DNA from: Pseudogracilibacillus sp037892545
GTDB taxonomy: Bacteria; Bacillota; Bacilli; Bacillales; Amphibacillaceae
Direction: 5' to 3'
Length of the DNA: 46,701 bases
Assembly: GCF_037892545.1 (NCBI RefSeq)
Contig: NZ_JBBKBG010000020.1
Span: forward strand, 1 to 46,701
Shown here: positions 8,318 through 16,289 of the stretch, piece after piece
How positions within the stretch are numbered: position 1 is the first letter of the stretch
Layout: each line of letters begins with the position of its first letter
The notes under the pieces: model-generated
What the model was told of the DNA's origin: nothing
Database searches by the model: none
Seen by the model: the letters and a program-made list of their open reading frames with translations, nothing else
Made by a program: the position numbers and the translations under genes

Positions 8318-8938
8318 TCACTCTTCCTTTTTTGCAAGATGTCTTTCATATAACACGTTTTTTATATCTGTGATCGTAACGTCCGTCATGTTCATTAAAA
8401 CGAGCGTGTGGTAAACGAGATCGGCAATTTCCCACTTAATTTCTTCTTTATCATTATTTTTTGCACCGATAATGACTTCTGCCGCTTCTTCGCCCACTTT
8501 CTTTAACACTTTATCGATACCTTCGTTAAATAAATATGTGGTATATGCACCTTCTACAGGCTGTTGTTTTCGTTGTTCAATCGTATCGACAATTGTATGG
8601 ATGACGGTTCGTGTGGATGTGCCCCCGTCGACATTATGGAAAAAGCATGTACGTTCTCCCGTATGGCACGCAGGCCCGTTCGGGGTTACTTGAATGAGTA
8701 AACTATCTGCATCACAGTCTAGTTTTATTTGCTCGACTTTTTGCGTGTTGCCAGATGTTTCCCCTTTATGCCATAATGCTTGCCTAGAACGACTATAAAA
8801 CCATGTTTCTTTCGTTTCTATTGTTTTTTGTAAAGATGCTTCATTCATATAGGCGAGCATGAGAACATCACCTGTTTTCGCATCTTGAACGATTGCTGGG
8901 ATAAGACCATTTTCATCAAATTTTATATTATTTAACAT
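8318..8938 (-). CDS. hisI: Bifunctional HisIE: PR-AMP cyclohydrolase / PR-ATP pyrophosphohydrolase
   Basis: A 206-residue fusion catalysing the second and third steps of histidine synthesis. The N-terminal HisI half carries WFYSRSRQALWHKGETSG and the metal-binding stretch LDCDAD...GPACHTG. The C-terminal HisE half carries KKVGEEAAEVIIGAKN, a MazG-like pyrophosphohydrolase helix pair. The frame is open back to 8968, inside hisF, but AGGAG is 8 bp before the ATG at 8938, giving MLNNIKFDENGLIPAIV, the usual family start. Confidence 0.93.
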   Translation of the reverse strand: MLNNIKFDENGLIPAIVQDAKTGDVLMLAYMNEASLQKTIETKETWFYSRSRQALWHKGETSGNTQKVEQIKLDCDADSLLIQVTPNGPACHTGERTCFFHNVDGGTSTRTVIHTIVDTIEQRKQQPVEGAYTTYLFNEGIDKVLKKVGEEAAEVIIGAKNNDKEEIKWEIADLVYHTLVLMNMTDVTITDIKNVLYERHLAKKEE

Positions 8939-8960
8939 ATTTCTAGCTCCTCTTGGAATT

Positions 8961-9692
8961 TTAAGCATTGTTTAAAAAGTTTTTTAAGTCTGGAATGGCA
9001 ATTTCGCCGTAATGGAAAACAGAAGCGGCTAAAGCTGCTTGCACATTTTTTTCTGCTAATACAGAAGAAAAGTCTTCCATCTTTCCAGCACCTCCGCTGG
9101 CAATAACCGGAATGTTAATGGCGTTTGCGACTGCTTTGTTTAACGGAAGGTCATATCCTTGTTTTACACCATCTGCATCGATAGAGTTTAATAAAATCTC
9201 TGAAGCACCGAGTGCCTCTCCACGTTTTGCCCATGCAATCACATCTAATCCACTATCGACTTTTCCGCCGTTCGTAAAAGCATGCCACTTGTTGTCCCCA
9301 ATTTTTTTCGCATCGATAGATAAAATGATTTTATCGTCACCGAATGCATAAGCAGCCTGTTCGATAATCGCTGGGTCCTTAATCGCTGCACTTGTGATAG
9401 ATACTTTTGTTGCGCCTGCTTGTAATGCCTTTGCGACATCTTCGACAGAACGAATGCCTCCACCGACATATAATGGAAAAGAGGTGGCTACACGGATTTC
9501 ACGTACAATTTGTAAAAATGTTTGGCGATCTTTTCCATCAATATCTAATAAAAATAATGTGTCTGCATGTTCCGCTTCATATCGTTTTGCTAATTGAACT
9601 GGATCCGCAACATCTGCTACATTTTCAAATTTTTGCCCTTTTACTACCCGTCCATTTCGAATATCTAAACAAGGAATTATTTGATTACGCAT
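8961..9692 (-). CDS. hisF: Imidazole glycerol phosphate synthase cyclase subunit HisF (divergent)
   Basis: A 243-residue (beta/alpha)8 barrel that should cyclise PRFAR with ammonia to imidazole glycerol phosphate and AICAR. Catalytic Asp10 (IPCLDIRNGRVVKG) and Asp127 (LSIDAK), the phosphate loops GGGIRS and ASGGAGK, and LAASVFHYGE are intact. It is divergent: by alignment to Thermotoga HisF from memory, gate residues R5 and E46 are Gln4 and Thr45, HisH-contacting D98 is Thr95 and N103 is Thr100, while K99 and E167 equivalents remain. The usual DI-(S/T)-A-S turn reads DIDGKD, and the C-terminus is about 8 residues short. No hisH lies in the operon. GGAGGG supports the ATG. Confidence 0.85.
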   Translation of the reverse strand: MRNQIIPCLDIRNGRVVKGQKFENVADVADPVQLAKRYEAEHADTLFLLDIDGKDRQTFLQIVREIRVATSFPLYVGGGIRSVEDVAKALQAGATKVSITSAAIKDPAIIEQAAYAFGDDKIILSIDAKKIGDNKWHAFTNGGKVDSGLDVIAWAKRGEALGASEILLNSIDADGVKQGYDLPLNKAVANAINIPVIASGGAGKMEDFSSVLAEKNVQAALAASVFHYGEIAIPDLKNFLNNA

Positions 9693-9693
9693 A

Positions 9694-10401
9694 TTATCCC
9701 TCCAATAATTGTTTTAATGTAATTTTTCCATCATATAAAGCTTTTCCTACAATAGCACCATACATATTTAGTTGACGTAAACGTTGTACGTCTTCTTTTG
9801 TTGTCACGCCACCAGAGGCGATAACATCCATCGTCGTTGCTTCATGGATCGTTTGTTGTTCCTCTAAGTTAGGTCCTTGTAGCATACCGTCTTTTGCGAT
9901 ATCCGTATAGACGATTGTTTGGACGCCGATTTTTTCTAACTTTTTCACAAGATCAAGTGCCTTTACTTCACTCGTATCAGTCCAACCATCTGTTGCAACA
10001 TAGCCATTGCGTGCATCAATTGATACTGCGATTTTATCTTGGAACTTTTCTACAGCTTCTAGTAAAAATGCTGGATTTGAAATAGCAGCCGTTCCGATAA
10101 TGACACGGGATACACCTGCTTCTACATACGTCTCAATTACATCGATAGAACGGATCCCGCCACCAACTTGAATCGGAATCGTAACGGATCTTGCTATTTC
10201 TTCGATGATAGCTTTATTCACAGATTCTCCTGTTTTAGCACCATTTAAGTCTACGATGTGAATGTATGAGGCCCCTTGTTTTTCCCAACTTTTTGCCATT
10301 TCTACTGGTGAATCACCGTATACACGTTCTTTATTATAATCTCCTTGGATCAGTCGAACACATTTACCATCTAAAATATCGATTGCTGGAAATATAATCA
10401 T
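9694..10401 (-). CDS. hisA: ProFAR isomerase HisA
   Basis: A 235-residue (beta/alpha)8 isomerase that opens the ribose of ProFAR to give PRFAR, the substrate of HisF. Typical motifs are FPAIDILDGKCVRL with the first catalytic Asp, IHIVDLNGAKTG, QVGGGIRS, YTDIAKDGML with the second catalytic Asp, and VIASGGV. AAGGAG lies 7 bp before the ATG. It starts only 21 bp after hisB stops; in B. subtilis and most relatives hisH sits exactly there. Its stop is 1 bp from the hisF start. Confidence 0.95.
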   Translation of the reverse strand: MIIFPAIDILDGKCVRLIQGDYNKERVYGDSPVEMAKSWEKQGASYIHIVDLNGAKTGESVNKAIIEEIARSVTIPIQVGGGIRSIDVIETYVEAGVSRVIIGTAAISNPAFLLEAVEKFQDKIAVSIDARNGYVATDGWTDTSEVKALDLVKKLEKIGVQTIVYTDIAKDGMLQGPNLEEQQTIHEATTMDVIASGGVTTKEDVQRLRQLNMYGAIVGKALYDGKITLKQLLEG

Positions 10402-10422
10402 CTTGCTACTCCTTTATCTCTT

Positions 10423-11007
10423 TTATAGAACCCCTTTAGTCGATGGGATTCCTTTTACTCGTGGATTCAATAAACTAGCTTGATCTAATGCCCTTGCAAA
10501 TGCTTTAAAAATTGCCTCAATCATATGGTGTGTATTTGTACCATATACCACTATAATATGTAGTGTCACACCTGCATGGTTCGTAAATGCTTGAAAAAAC
10601 TCCTGCACTAATTCTGTATCAAATGTACCGACTTTATCTTTTAATCCTTCGACACGATACACGAAATGTGGCCTACCACTAATATCTAAATGGACCGTTG
10701 CTAATGCTTCATCCATTGGAATAGAGACGGAAGCATATCGAGTAATTCCTGCCTTATTACCGATTGCTTCACGAAATGCTTGCCCTAAAGCAATCCCGAT
10801 ATCTTCTGTCGTATGGTGATCATCTACTTCGGTATCTCCATCGCAATATACATCTAAATCGAATAATCCGTGCCCTTTCAATAAAACGAGCATATGATCT
10901 AAAAAACCAACCCCTGTGTCAATTTTTCCGTTTCCATCCCCATCTACATTTAAAGCTAACGAAATTTTCGTTTCTTCCGTATCTCTAGAAATTGCATGAG
11001 TTCTCAA
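10423..11007 (-). CDS. hisB: Imidazoleglycerol-phosphate dehydratase HisB
   Basis: A 194-residue monofunctional dehydratase (no phosphatase domain), the sixth step of the pathway. The two metal-binding His clusters DDHHTTEDIGIALGQ and FTNHAGVTLH plus GVGFLDHML are present. The start codon is TTG at 11005-11007, preceded by AAAGGAGG at 8 bp. Length is normal (about 194). It is directly followed by hisA. Confidence 0.95.
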   Translation of the reverse strand: MRTHAISRDTEETKISLALNVDGDGNGKIDTGVGFLDHMLVLLKGHGLFDLDVYCDGDTEVDDHHTTEDIGIALGQAFREAIGNKAGITRYASVSIPMDEALATVHLDISGRPHFVYRVEGLKDKVGTFDTELVQEFFQAFTNHAGVTLHIIVVYGTNTHHMIEAIFKAFARALDQASLLNPRVKGIPSTKGVL

Positions 11008-11025
11008 TGAAATGTCCTCCTTTAT

Positions 11026-12294
11026 TTATTGCCTTCGAATCGAAATCGATGCTGCATGTGCAGTTAATCCTTCTGTTTGGGCAATTGTTTCAATAAATGT
11101 TGCTTCTTTCATGAATGCTTCTTTTGAATAACGAATAATACTAGATTTTTTTTGGAAGTCATACACTCCTAATGGGGAAGCAAATGTTGCGGTTCCACTC
11201 GTCGGTAATGTATGGTTTGGCCCTGCCATATAATCTCCTAATGGTTCAGGAGAATAATCTCCGAGAAAAATAGCTCCTGCATGTTTGACCTCTTGAATAT
11301 AATCTGTCGCATTTTCGATCATTAATTGTAAATGTTCTGGTGCGATATCATTAACGATTGCAAATGCTTCGTTCATAGTTTGTGCGACAATGATTTTTCC
11401 GTTTTGTTCAATGGATTGTTTTGCAATGTCATAACGGTCGAGTGTTTGTAATTGTTTTTCCACTTCGATTGCGACTTGTTCAGCGAATGATTCGCTTGTC
11501 GTCACACAAATGGAGGTGGCAGCTTCGTCATGTTCTGCTTGTGATAAAAGATCGGCTGCAACATATGCCGCATTGGCATTTTCGTCCGCAACGACACAAA
11601 TCTCGCTTGGGCCAGCAATCATGTCAATCGCCACATCCCCATACACCCATTTTTTCGCACGGGCGACAAAGTCATTACCAGGTCCGACAATTTTATCTAC
11701 TTTTTTCACTGTTTCGGTTCCATAAGCAAAAGCTGCGACTGCTTGAGCACCGCCCATTTTATAAATCGTTTGAATGCCAACGATATTCGCTGCCGCTAAT
11801 ACGTATTGATTAATGGATCCATCCGTTTGCGGTGGTGTCGCAATGGCGATATTGTCGACCCCTGCAATGATCGCTGGAATAGCATTCATTAAAACAGTAG
11901 AAGGATATGCAGCTTTTCCACCAGGGATGTAAATACCGACTCTATCTAAAGGTGTGACTTGTTGACCGAGCATCACTCCTTCACGTTCATGTAGAAGCCA
12001 AGATTTTTCCTTTTGTGCTTCATGGAATGCTTGAATATTTCTTTTGGCAACCGTCATTGCTTCGATAAAAGAATCCTCAACTTGTTCTACAGCTGTTTGG
12101 ATTTCTTCTGCAGAAACCGTTAATTGTTCTAAGTTTGCTCTATCAAATTGTGCTGCATAATCAAGTAGTGCGGCATCTCCTCTTTGTCGAACCGTTTGAA
12201 TAATTTGTAAAACTGCTTCATCAATTTTTTCATTTCGTTCGACTTCGGTCCGCTTTTCTTCACCAAAATAATTTTCGGCACGTATTATTTTCAT
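11026..12294 (-). CDS. hisD: Histidinol dehydrogenase HisD
   Basis: A 422-residue zinc- and NAD-dependent enzyme that performs the final two oxidations from histidinol to histidine. Recognisable motifs include VGIYIPGGKAAYPS, GPGNDFVARAKKWVYG, and the zinc-site segment SQAEHDEAATS, with a HTLPTSGTATF motif near the C-terminus. The frame extends to a GTG at 12303, overlapping hisG, but GGAG is 8 bp before the ATG at 12294. Length is normal. Confidence 0.95.
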   Translation of the reverse strand: MKIIRAENYFGEEKRTEVERNEKIDEAVLQIIQTVRQRGDAALLDYAAQFDRANLEQLTVSAEEIQTAVEQVEDSFIEAMTVAKRNIQAFHEAQKEKSWLLHEREGVMLGQQVTPLDRVGIYIPGGKAAYPSTVLMNAIPAIIAGVDNIAIATPPQTDGSINQYVLAAANIVGIQTIYKMGGAQAVAAFAYGTETVKKVDKIVGPGNDFVARAKKWVYGDVAIDMIAGPSEICVVADENANAAYVAADLLSQAEHDEAATSICVTTSESFAEQVAIEVEKQLQTLDRYDIAKQSIEQNGKIIVAQTMNEAFAIVNDIAPEHLQLMIENATDYIQEVKHAGAIFLGDYSPEPLGDYMAGPNHTLPTSGTATFASPLGVYDFQKKSSIIRYSKEAFMKEATFIETIAQTEGLTAHAASISIRRQ

Positions 12295-12299
12295 GTTTA

Positions 12300-12926
12300 T
12301 CACTCCACTACAACTTTTAGTTTTTCAATGAACCGTTGAATTTCGTCTGTTTTTGTTGCAAAGCTTGCTTTATTGACCACGACCCGTGTACTTATATGTT
12401 CTATATCTTCGATGATCGTTAAGCCGTTTTCGCGTATGGTACTTCCTGTTTCAACGATATCGACAATGCAATCTGACATGCCAATTAATGGTGCAAGCTC
12501 TACAGAACCGTTTAATTTAATGGCTTCAATCGTCATCCCTTTTTTAGCGAAAAATTGCTTTGCAATATTGGGATATTTTGTCGCAACTTTTATGGTTTTT
12601 CCTTTTTGTAATGGTATATCGTGTAAGCTCGCTACAGAAAAACGACATTGCCCAATTTTTAAATCGAGAAATTCATATAAATCTGCTTCTTGTTCCAAGA
12701 TGTTGTCACGACCAACGATACCGATATGTGCGGCACCTTGTTCCACATAGGTCGTTACATCGACAGATTTGACGTATAACATTTTAATCGTTTTATCTGC
12801 ACTATAAAAAATTAGTTTGCGTGAATCCCCGTTAAAATCAGGGAATGTAATATTCGCCTTTTCAAGAAGTTTGATCGCATCTTTTGCTGTACGACCTTTT
12901 CCGATTGCTAAAGTAATTTGTTCCAA
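12300..12926 (-). CDS. hisG: ATP phosphoribosyltransferase catalytic subunit HisG (short form)
   Basis: A 208-residue short-form HisG, the first and committed step of histidine synthesis, joining ATP and PRPP. The short form lacks the C-terminal ACT-like regulatory domain and needs HisZ for activity and feedback control; hisZ is the gene directly upstream. Motifs include LAIGKGR at the N-terminus, the TKYPNIAK strand, LNGSVELAPLIG and the PRPP loop DIVETGSTIRENGL. The start is TTG at 12926, one base after the hisZ stop, with GGAG inside the end of hisZ: translation is coupled. Confidence 0.94.
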   Translation of the reverse strand: MEQITLAIGKGRTAKDAIKLLEKANITFPDFNGDSRKLIFYSADKTIKMLYVKSVDVTTYVEQGAAHIGIVGRDNILEQEADLYEFLDLKIGQCRFSVASLHDIPLQKGKTIKVATKYPNIAKQFFAKKGMTIEAIKLNGSVELAPLIGMSDCIVDIVETGSTIRENGLTIIEDIEHISTRVVVNKASFATKTDEIQRFIEKLKVVVE

Positions 12927-14156
12927 TTATGTTCGCTCCTTTAGACGATGGATAATTCCTTGAACCGTTTGAAATGGGATTTGATCCCCGTCTAATAAAA
13001 TATATTTTTTCTCTTTTTCTATGAAAATTTCAATGGCATCTTCACGTACTCGCTGCAAATCAATTCCTTTTTCATATGTGACCGTTTTGATCTGTTCTTC
13101 TCGTAATTGTTTTGCTAACTGTAACGCTTGTTTTATTTCCGATGCTTCATATAAAACTACGATATTTATTTCCTCTTTTTCTCTCGTGTCGATCCCATCG
13201 AGAAGTAATTCGACATTTGCCGCAAATCCGATTGCCGGAATGTTTGCTTGGAAGTAGTTTCCTAATGTATTGTAACGACCACCCATTAGTACGGGGCGAC
13301 CGATATTCGGTATAAACCCTTGAAAAATAACGCCTGAATAGTAATCCATCTGATTGATTAAGCTAAAATCGATCGTTAAATATTGTTCTAATTCGTATGC
13401 ACATAAAATTTCATAAGTTGCTTCCAATCTTTCTATTAACGTTCGTAAGCAATCATTTAATGGTAAAGTTTTCGCTTTTTTTAATACGACATCTGGTTTG
13501 CCATATAAAAATGGTAGAGCAACCATTACCTCTTTCATTTTTTCATCGATAGCTAAATCACGTAATAATAATTCGATTTCTGCAACGTTTTTCGATTGAA
13601 TAAGATGAATGAGTTCTTCTAAGTCTTCCTGTGGTACATCGATTTTTTCAATCAATTTTTGAAAAAATCCTGCATGGCCGATTTCTATTTTAAAATCTTC
13701 GATGTGTAAATCTTGTAAAAGATGTGCAGCGATCGCAATAACTTCTGCATCAGCTTCTGGTGCATCATAACCGAAATATTCAATACCAGCCTGTGTGTTT
13801 TCCACATATTCATTCGTAAGCTCTGCTTGACGAAACACATCTAACATATAAAAGTAACGCAAATCTTTTGTTAATGTTTCGTTGTTCATTGCTAATTGTT
13901 GTGTAATCGGAATCGTAATGTCTGGTCGTAAAACGAGGACATTTCCATTATTATCAATTGTTTTAATCATTTCCCGTCGATTGACAGAACCATTCATTTT
14001 TGCATATAAATCATAATGCTCAAATGTAGAAGTGTAAATTTCGTCATAACCATTGGTCATGAAGCGCTCCTTTATTTGTTCCATCATCATTGTTCTACGT
14101 TTTATTTTTTCTGTGTCGATAACTAAGTCATTTTCTATGTTATGATGTAAATACAT
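12927..14156 (-). CDS. hisZ: ATP phosphoribosyltransferase regulatory subunit HisZ
   Basis: A 409-residue histidyl-tRNA-synthetase-like protein without tRNA charging function, which forms the hetero-octamer with short HisG. It shows class II motifs 2 and 3-like segments (LRPDITIPITQQLA, YYMLDVFRQ, MGGRYNTLG) and a C-terminal anticodon-binding-like domain. The frame begins at 14177, and ATGs occur at 14177, 14165 and 14156; GGAAGGAG lies between the first two, too close (2 bp) to the second and 11 bp before the third, so 14156 is preferred. It is the first gene of the operon. Confidence 0.88.
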   Translation of the reverse strand: MYLHHNIENDLVIDTEKIKRRTMMMEQIKERFMTNGYDEIYTSTFEHYDLYAKMNGSVNRREMIKTIDNNGNVLVLRPDITIPITQQLAMNNETLTKDLRYFYMLDVFRQAELTNEYVENTQAGIEYFGYDAPEADAEVIAIAAHLLQDLHIEDFKIEIGHAGFFQKLIEKIDVPQEDLEELIHLIQSKNVAEIELLLRDLAIDEKMKEVMVALPFLYGKPDVVLKKAKTLPLNDCLRTLIERLEATYEILCAYELEQYLTIDFSLINQMDYYSGVIFQGFIPNIGRPVLMGGRYNTLGNYFQANIPAIGFAANVELLLDGIDTREKEEINIVVLYEASEIKQALQLAKQLREEQIKTVTYEKGIDLQRVREDAIEIFIEKEKKYILLDGDQIPFQTVQGIIHRLKERT

Positions 14157-14198
14157 GTAATACATAACTCCTTCCATTTGAACAATTTATTGTTAATG

Positions 14199-14239
14199 GT
14201 GTATCTTGTTCTGTTTCTATGGATGAACAAGATGTACAC
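14199..14239. promoter_or_regulatory. Inverted repeat between hisZ and hisJ (possible operator)
   Basis: GTGTATCTTGTTC (14199-14211) is mirrored by GAACAAGATGTACAC (14225-14239), differing only by a two-base insertion. No U-tract follows on either strand, so it is not a simple terminator. It lies in the leader of the minus-strand his operon and the upstream region of hisJ. On the minus strand, TTGTCC and TGATAA at 17 bp spacing (about 14250-14290) could be the his promoter, which would put the repeat just downstream of the start point. Confidence 0.4.
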
Positions 14240-14349
14240 GAAATGAAAAATCACTTTATTACTTTATCACTTTACCAGACTAAAGTGGACAAATATAATT
14301 GTATGCGTAATATTCGAAAAAGTCAAAGGAAAACGAGGGGGAATTTTTT

Positions 14350-15153
14350 ATGTACGATTTTCATATGCATAGTAATTACTCAGCAGATTGCGACACACCA
14401 ATGGAACAGACTATTCAATCAGCCATTCAAAAAGGGTTAAAAGAAATTTGTTTTACAGAACATGTTGATTATGATTATCCAGATCCGACGATTCAATTTG
14501 ATTTGGATGTGGCACGTTACACAGAAGAAATTACGAAATTACAAAAAAAGTATCACGACCAACTTACGATTCGTAAAGGAGTCGAAATCGGTGTGCAACC
14601 ACATGTCCTTAAAGCATGCGAAAAGCTAGTAGATGAAAACTACTTTGATTTTATTATTTGTTCGTTACATGCTTCTGATAGAAAAAATTTACACCATGGG
14701 GACTTTTTTGAAGGACGCACGGCGGAAGAAGCGTATCAATTTTATTATGAAGAACTACTTCAATGTGTGAAAGCTTATGAACATTATTCCATTTTAGGGC
14801 ATATAGATTTAGTAAAGCGATATAAAAAATTAGACGTCGAGCGCAATTTCCATGAAATTTTAGAAGAAATTTTTCGCGTTATTATTCCTAAGGGAAAAGG
14901 AATTGAAGTAAATACTTCCGGTTTTGCTTATGGATTAGGGTCTGCAATGCCGAGTAAAGATATTTTGCAATTGTATAAAGATTGTGGGGGAGAAATTATA
15001 ACGATCGGTTCCGATGCACATAAAGCGGAACATGTGGCACATGAATTTCCGAGAACATTACGATTGTTACAAACGATTGGCTTTGAATATATTGCAACAT
15101 TCGAAGCGCAAAAGCCAATATTTCATTCGATTGACAATATCATTACAAGATAG
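14350..15153 (+). CDS. hisJ: Histidinol-phosphatase, HisJ/HisK family (PHP domain)
   Basis: A 267-residue PHP-type metallophosphatase that dephosphorylates histidinol phosphate, supplying the step missing from monofunctional HisB. Metal-ligand motifs are DFHMHSNYS (3-11), FTEHVDYD, the Glu in KGVEIG, CSLHAS, HIDLVKRY and GSDAHKAEHV. GAGGGGG is 8 bp before the ATG. It is transcribed away from the his operon across a short shared control region, completing the histidine pathway except for hisH. Confidence 0.9.
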   Translation: MYDFHMHSNYSADCDTPMEQTIQSAIQKGLKEICFTEHVDYDYPDPTIQFDLDVARYTEEITKLQKKYHDQLTIRKGVEIGVQPHVLKACEKLVDENYFDFIICSLHASDRKNLHHGDFFEGRTAEEAYQFYYEELLQCVKAYEHYSILGHIDLVKRYKKLDVERNFHEILEEIFRVIIPKGKGIEVNTSGFAYGLGSAMPSKDILQLYKDCGGEIITIGSDAHKAEHVAHEFPRTLRLLQTIGFEYIATFEAQKPIFHSIDNIITR

Positions 15154-15162
15154 CATAATCAT

Positions 15163-15191
15163 AGGACAAAATTTGAATAATTGATTATAAT
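15163..15191 (+). promoter_or_regulatory. Sigma-A-type promoter of murB
   Basis: AGGACA (15163-15168) and a perfect TATAAT (15186-15191) are separated by 17 bp. The -35 keeps GACA of the consensus. Confidence 0.6.
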
Positions 15192-15227
15192 AGAGAGTAA
15201 ATTTGATTGATTTGAGGAATGATTTTA

Positions 15228-16133
15228 GTGAATATAGAAAAACGTTTAAAAGCATTATTAGGTGACGACAATGTGGAAGTAGATAAACCGTTAAAAAACC
15301 ATACGTATACTCGCTTAGGCGGGAATGCGGATTATTTTGTTACTCCGAAAACAGCAGAACAAGTACAAGAAGTCGTTCGTTTAGCCAATGAATGTGACGT
15401 ACCGTTTATGCTTTTAGGAAATGGTTCGAATTTAATTATTAAAGATGGTGGCATTCGTGGTATCGTTATGTATTTAGGAGAATTTAATGAAATTGAAGTT
15501 GTCGATACGACTGTCCGTGCACAAAGTGGTGCATTAATCGCAGACGTGTCAAAAGAGGCGCTGCACTATCATTTAACAGGGTTAGAATTTGCTTGTGGAA
15601 TTCCTGGTTCTGTCGGTGGTGCATTATTTATGAATGCTGGTGCATATGGTGGGGAAATAAAAGACGTATTAAAAGAAGCGATCGTTATTACACCTGACGC
15701 GGAATTATTAACGATTCAGGCTGAAGATCTCCACTTATCATACCGTACGAGTACCATCCAAACGAATGGATATATCGTATTGGAGGCATTATTCGAATTA
15801 GAAGTTGGGAAGTATGAAGAAATTAAATCGATGATGGACGTATTAACATATAAACGTGAATCGAAACAACCGCTAGAATATCCAACTTGTGGAAGTGTGT
15901 TCAAGCGACCACCGGGAAATTTTGCTGGAAAATTAATTCAAGATAGCGGACTACAAGGAGTCCAAATCGGTGGAGCGGAAGTATCGAAAAAACATGCTGG
16001 CTTTATTATTAATAAAGATGAGGCGACAGCAGCAGAATATATCGCTTTAATTGAACATGTACAAAAAGTAGTAAAAGAAAACTTTGATGTGGAATTAGAG
16101 CGAGAAGTACGTATTATCGGAGAAGATAAATAG
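15228..16133 (+). CDS. murB: UDP-N-acetylenolpyruvoylglucosamine reductase MurB
   Basis: A 301-residue FAD enzyme making UDP-N-acetylmuramic acid for peptidoglycan. FAD-binding motifs LLGNGSNLIIKDGGIRG and ACGIPGSVGGALFMNAGAYGGE and the C-terminal CGSVFKRPPGNFAGKLI loop mark a type II MurB, where the catalytic Ser is in CGSVF. The frame opens at ATG 15219, but GAGG (15214-15217) leaves just 1 bp to it and 10 bp to the GTG at 15228, which I therefore use. A long hairpin with a U-run follows. Confidence 0.93.
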   Translation: MNIEKRLKALLGDDNVEVDKPLKNHTYTRLGGNADYFVTPKTAEQVQEVVRLANECDVPFMLLGNGSNLIIKDGGIRGIVMYLGEFNEIEVVDTTVRAQSGALIADVSKEALHYHLTGLEFACGIPGSVGGALFMNAGAYGGEIKDVLKEAIVITPDAELLTIQAEDLHLSYRTSTIQTNGYIVLEALFELEVGKYEEIKSMMDVLTYKRESKQPLEYPTCGSVFKRPPGNFAGKLIQDSGLQGVQIGGAEVSKKHAGFIINKDEATAAEYIALIEHVQKVVKENFDVELEREVRIIGEDK

Positions 16134-16145
16134 TAATAGTGATGG

Positions 16146-16251
16146 AGACTGCATATAATAGATCGAAAAACGCCAAACAATATGTTGCAACAGTTCTTGC
16201 TACTATGTGTGGAAAAGGCTCGTTTGTTCTTTCTATTATGCAGTCTTTTTT
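16146..16251 (+). terminator. Long stem-loop with U-run after murB (terminator or small RNA)
   Basis: AGACTGCA-TA-TAATAGA (16146-16162) pairs with TCTATTATGCAGTCT (16232-16246) as a 15-bp stem with a 2-base bulge, immediately followed by TTTTTT. About 70 bases lie between the arms, and parts of them can pair again (AAACG-CC against GG-CT-CGTTT). It ends murB transcription, but it is far larger than a usual terminator hairpin and may be a structured RNA or a decayed miniature element. Confidence 0.6.
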
Positions 16252-16289
16252 GTATAGTGGTTTTAAAATAGTGGAAAGGAGGCGGTGGC

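Noticed and set aside
8317..8349. Longer hisC start at 8349
   Set aside because: It has no ribosome binding site and would overlap hisIE; ATG 8316 has a well-spaced AAGGAAG.
10402..10422. A hidden or degraded hisH between hisB and hisA
   Set aside because: Only 21 bp lie between the genes and they hold the hisA ribosome binding site; there is no room for a remnant.
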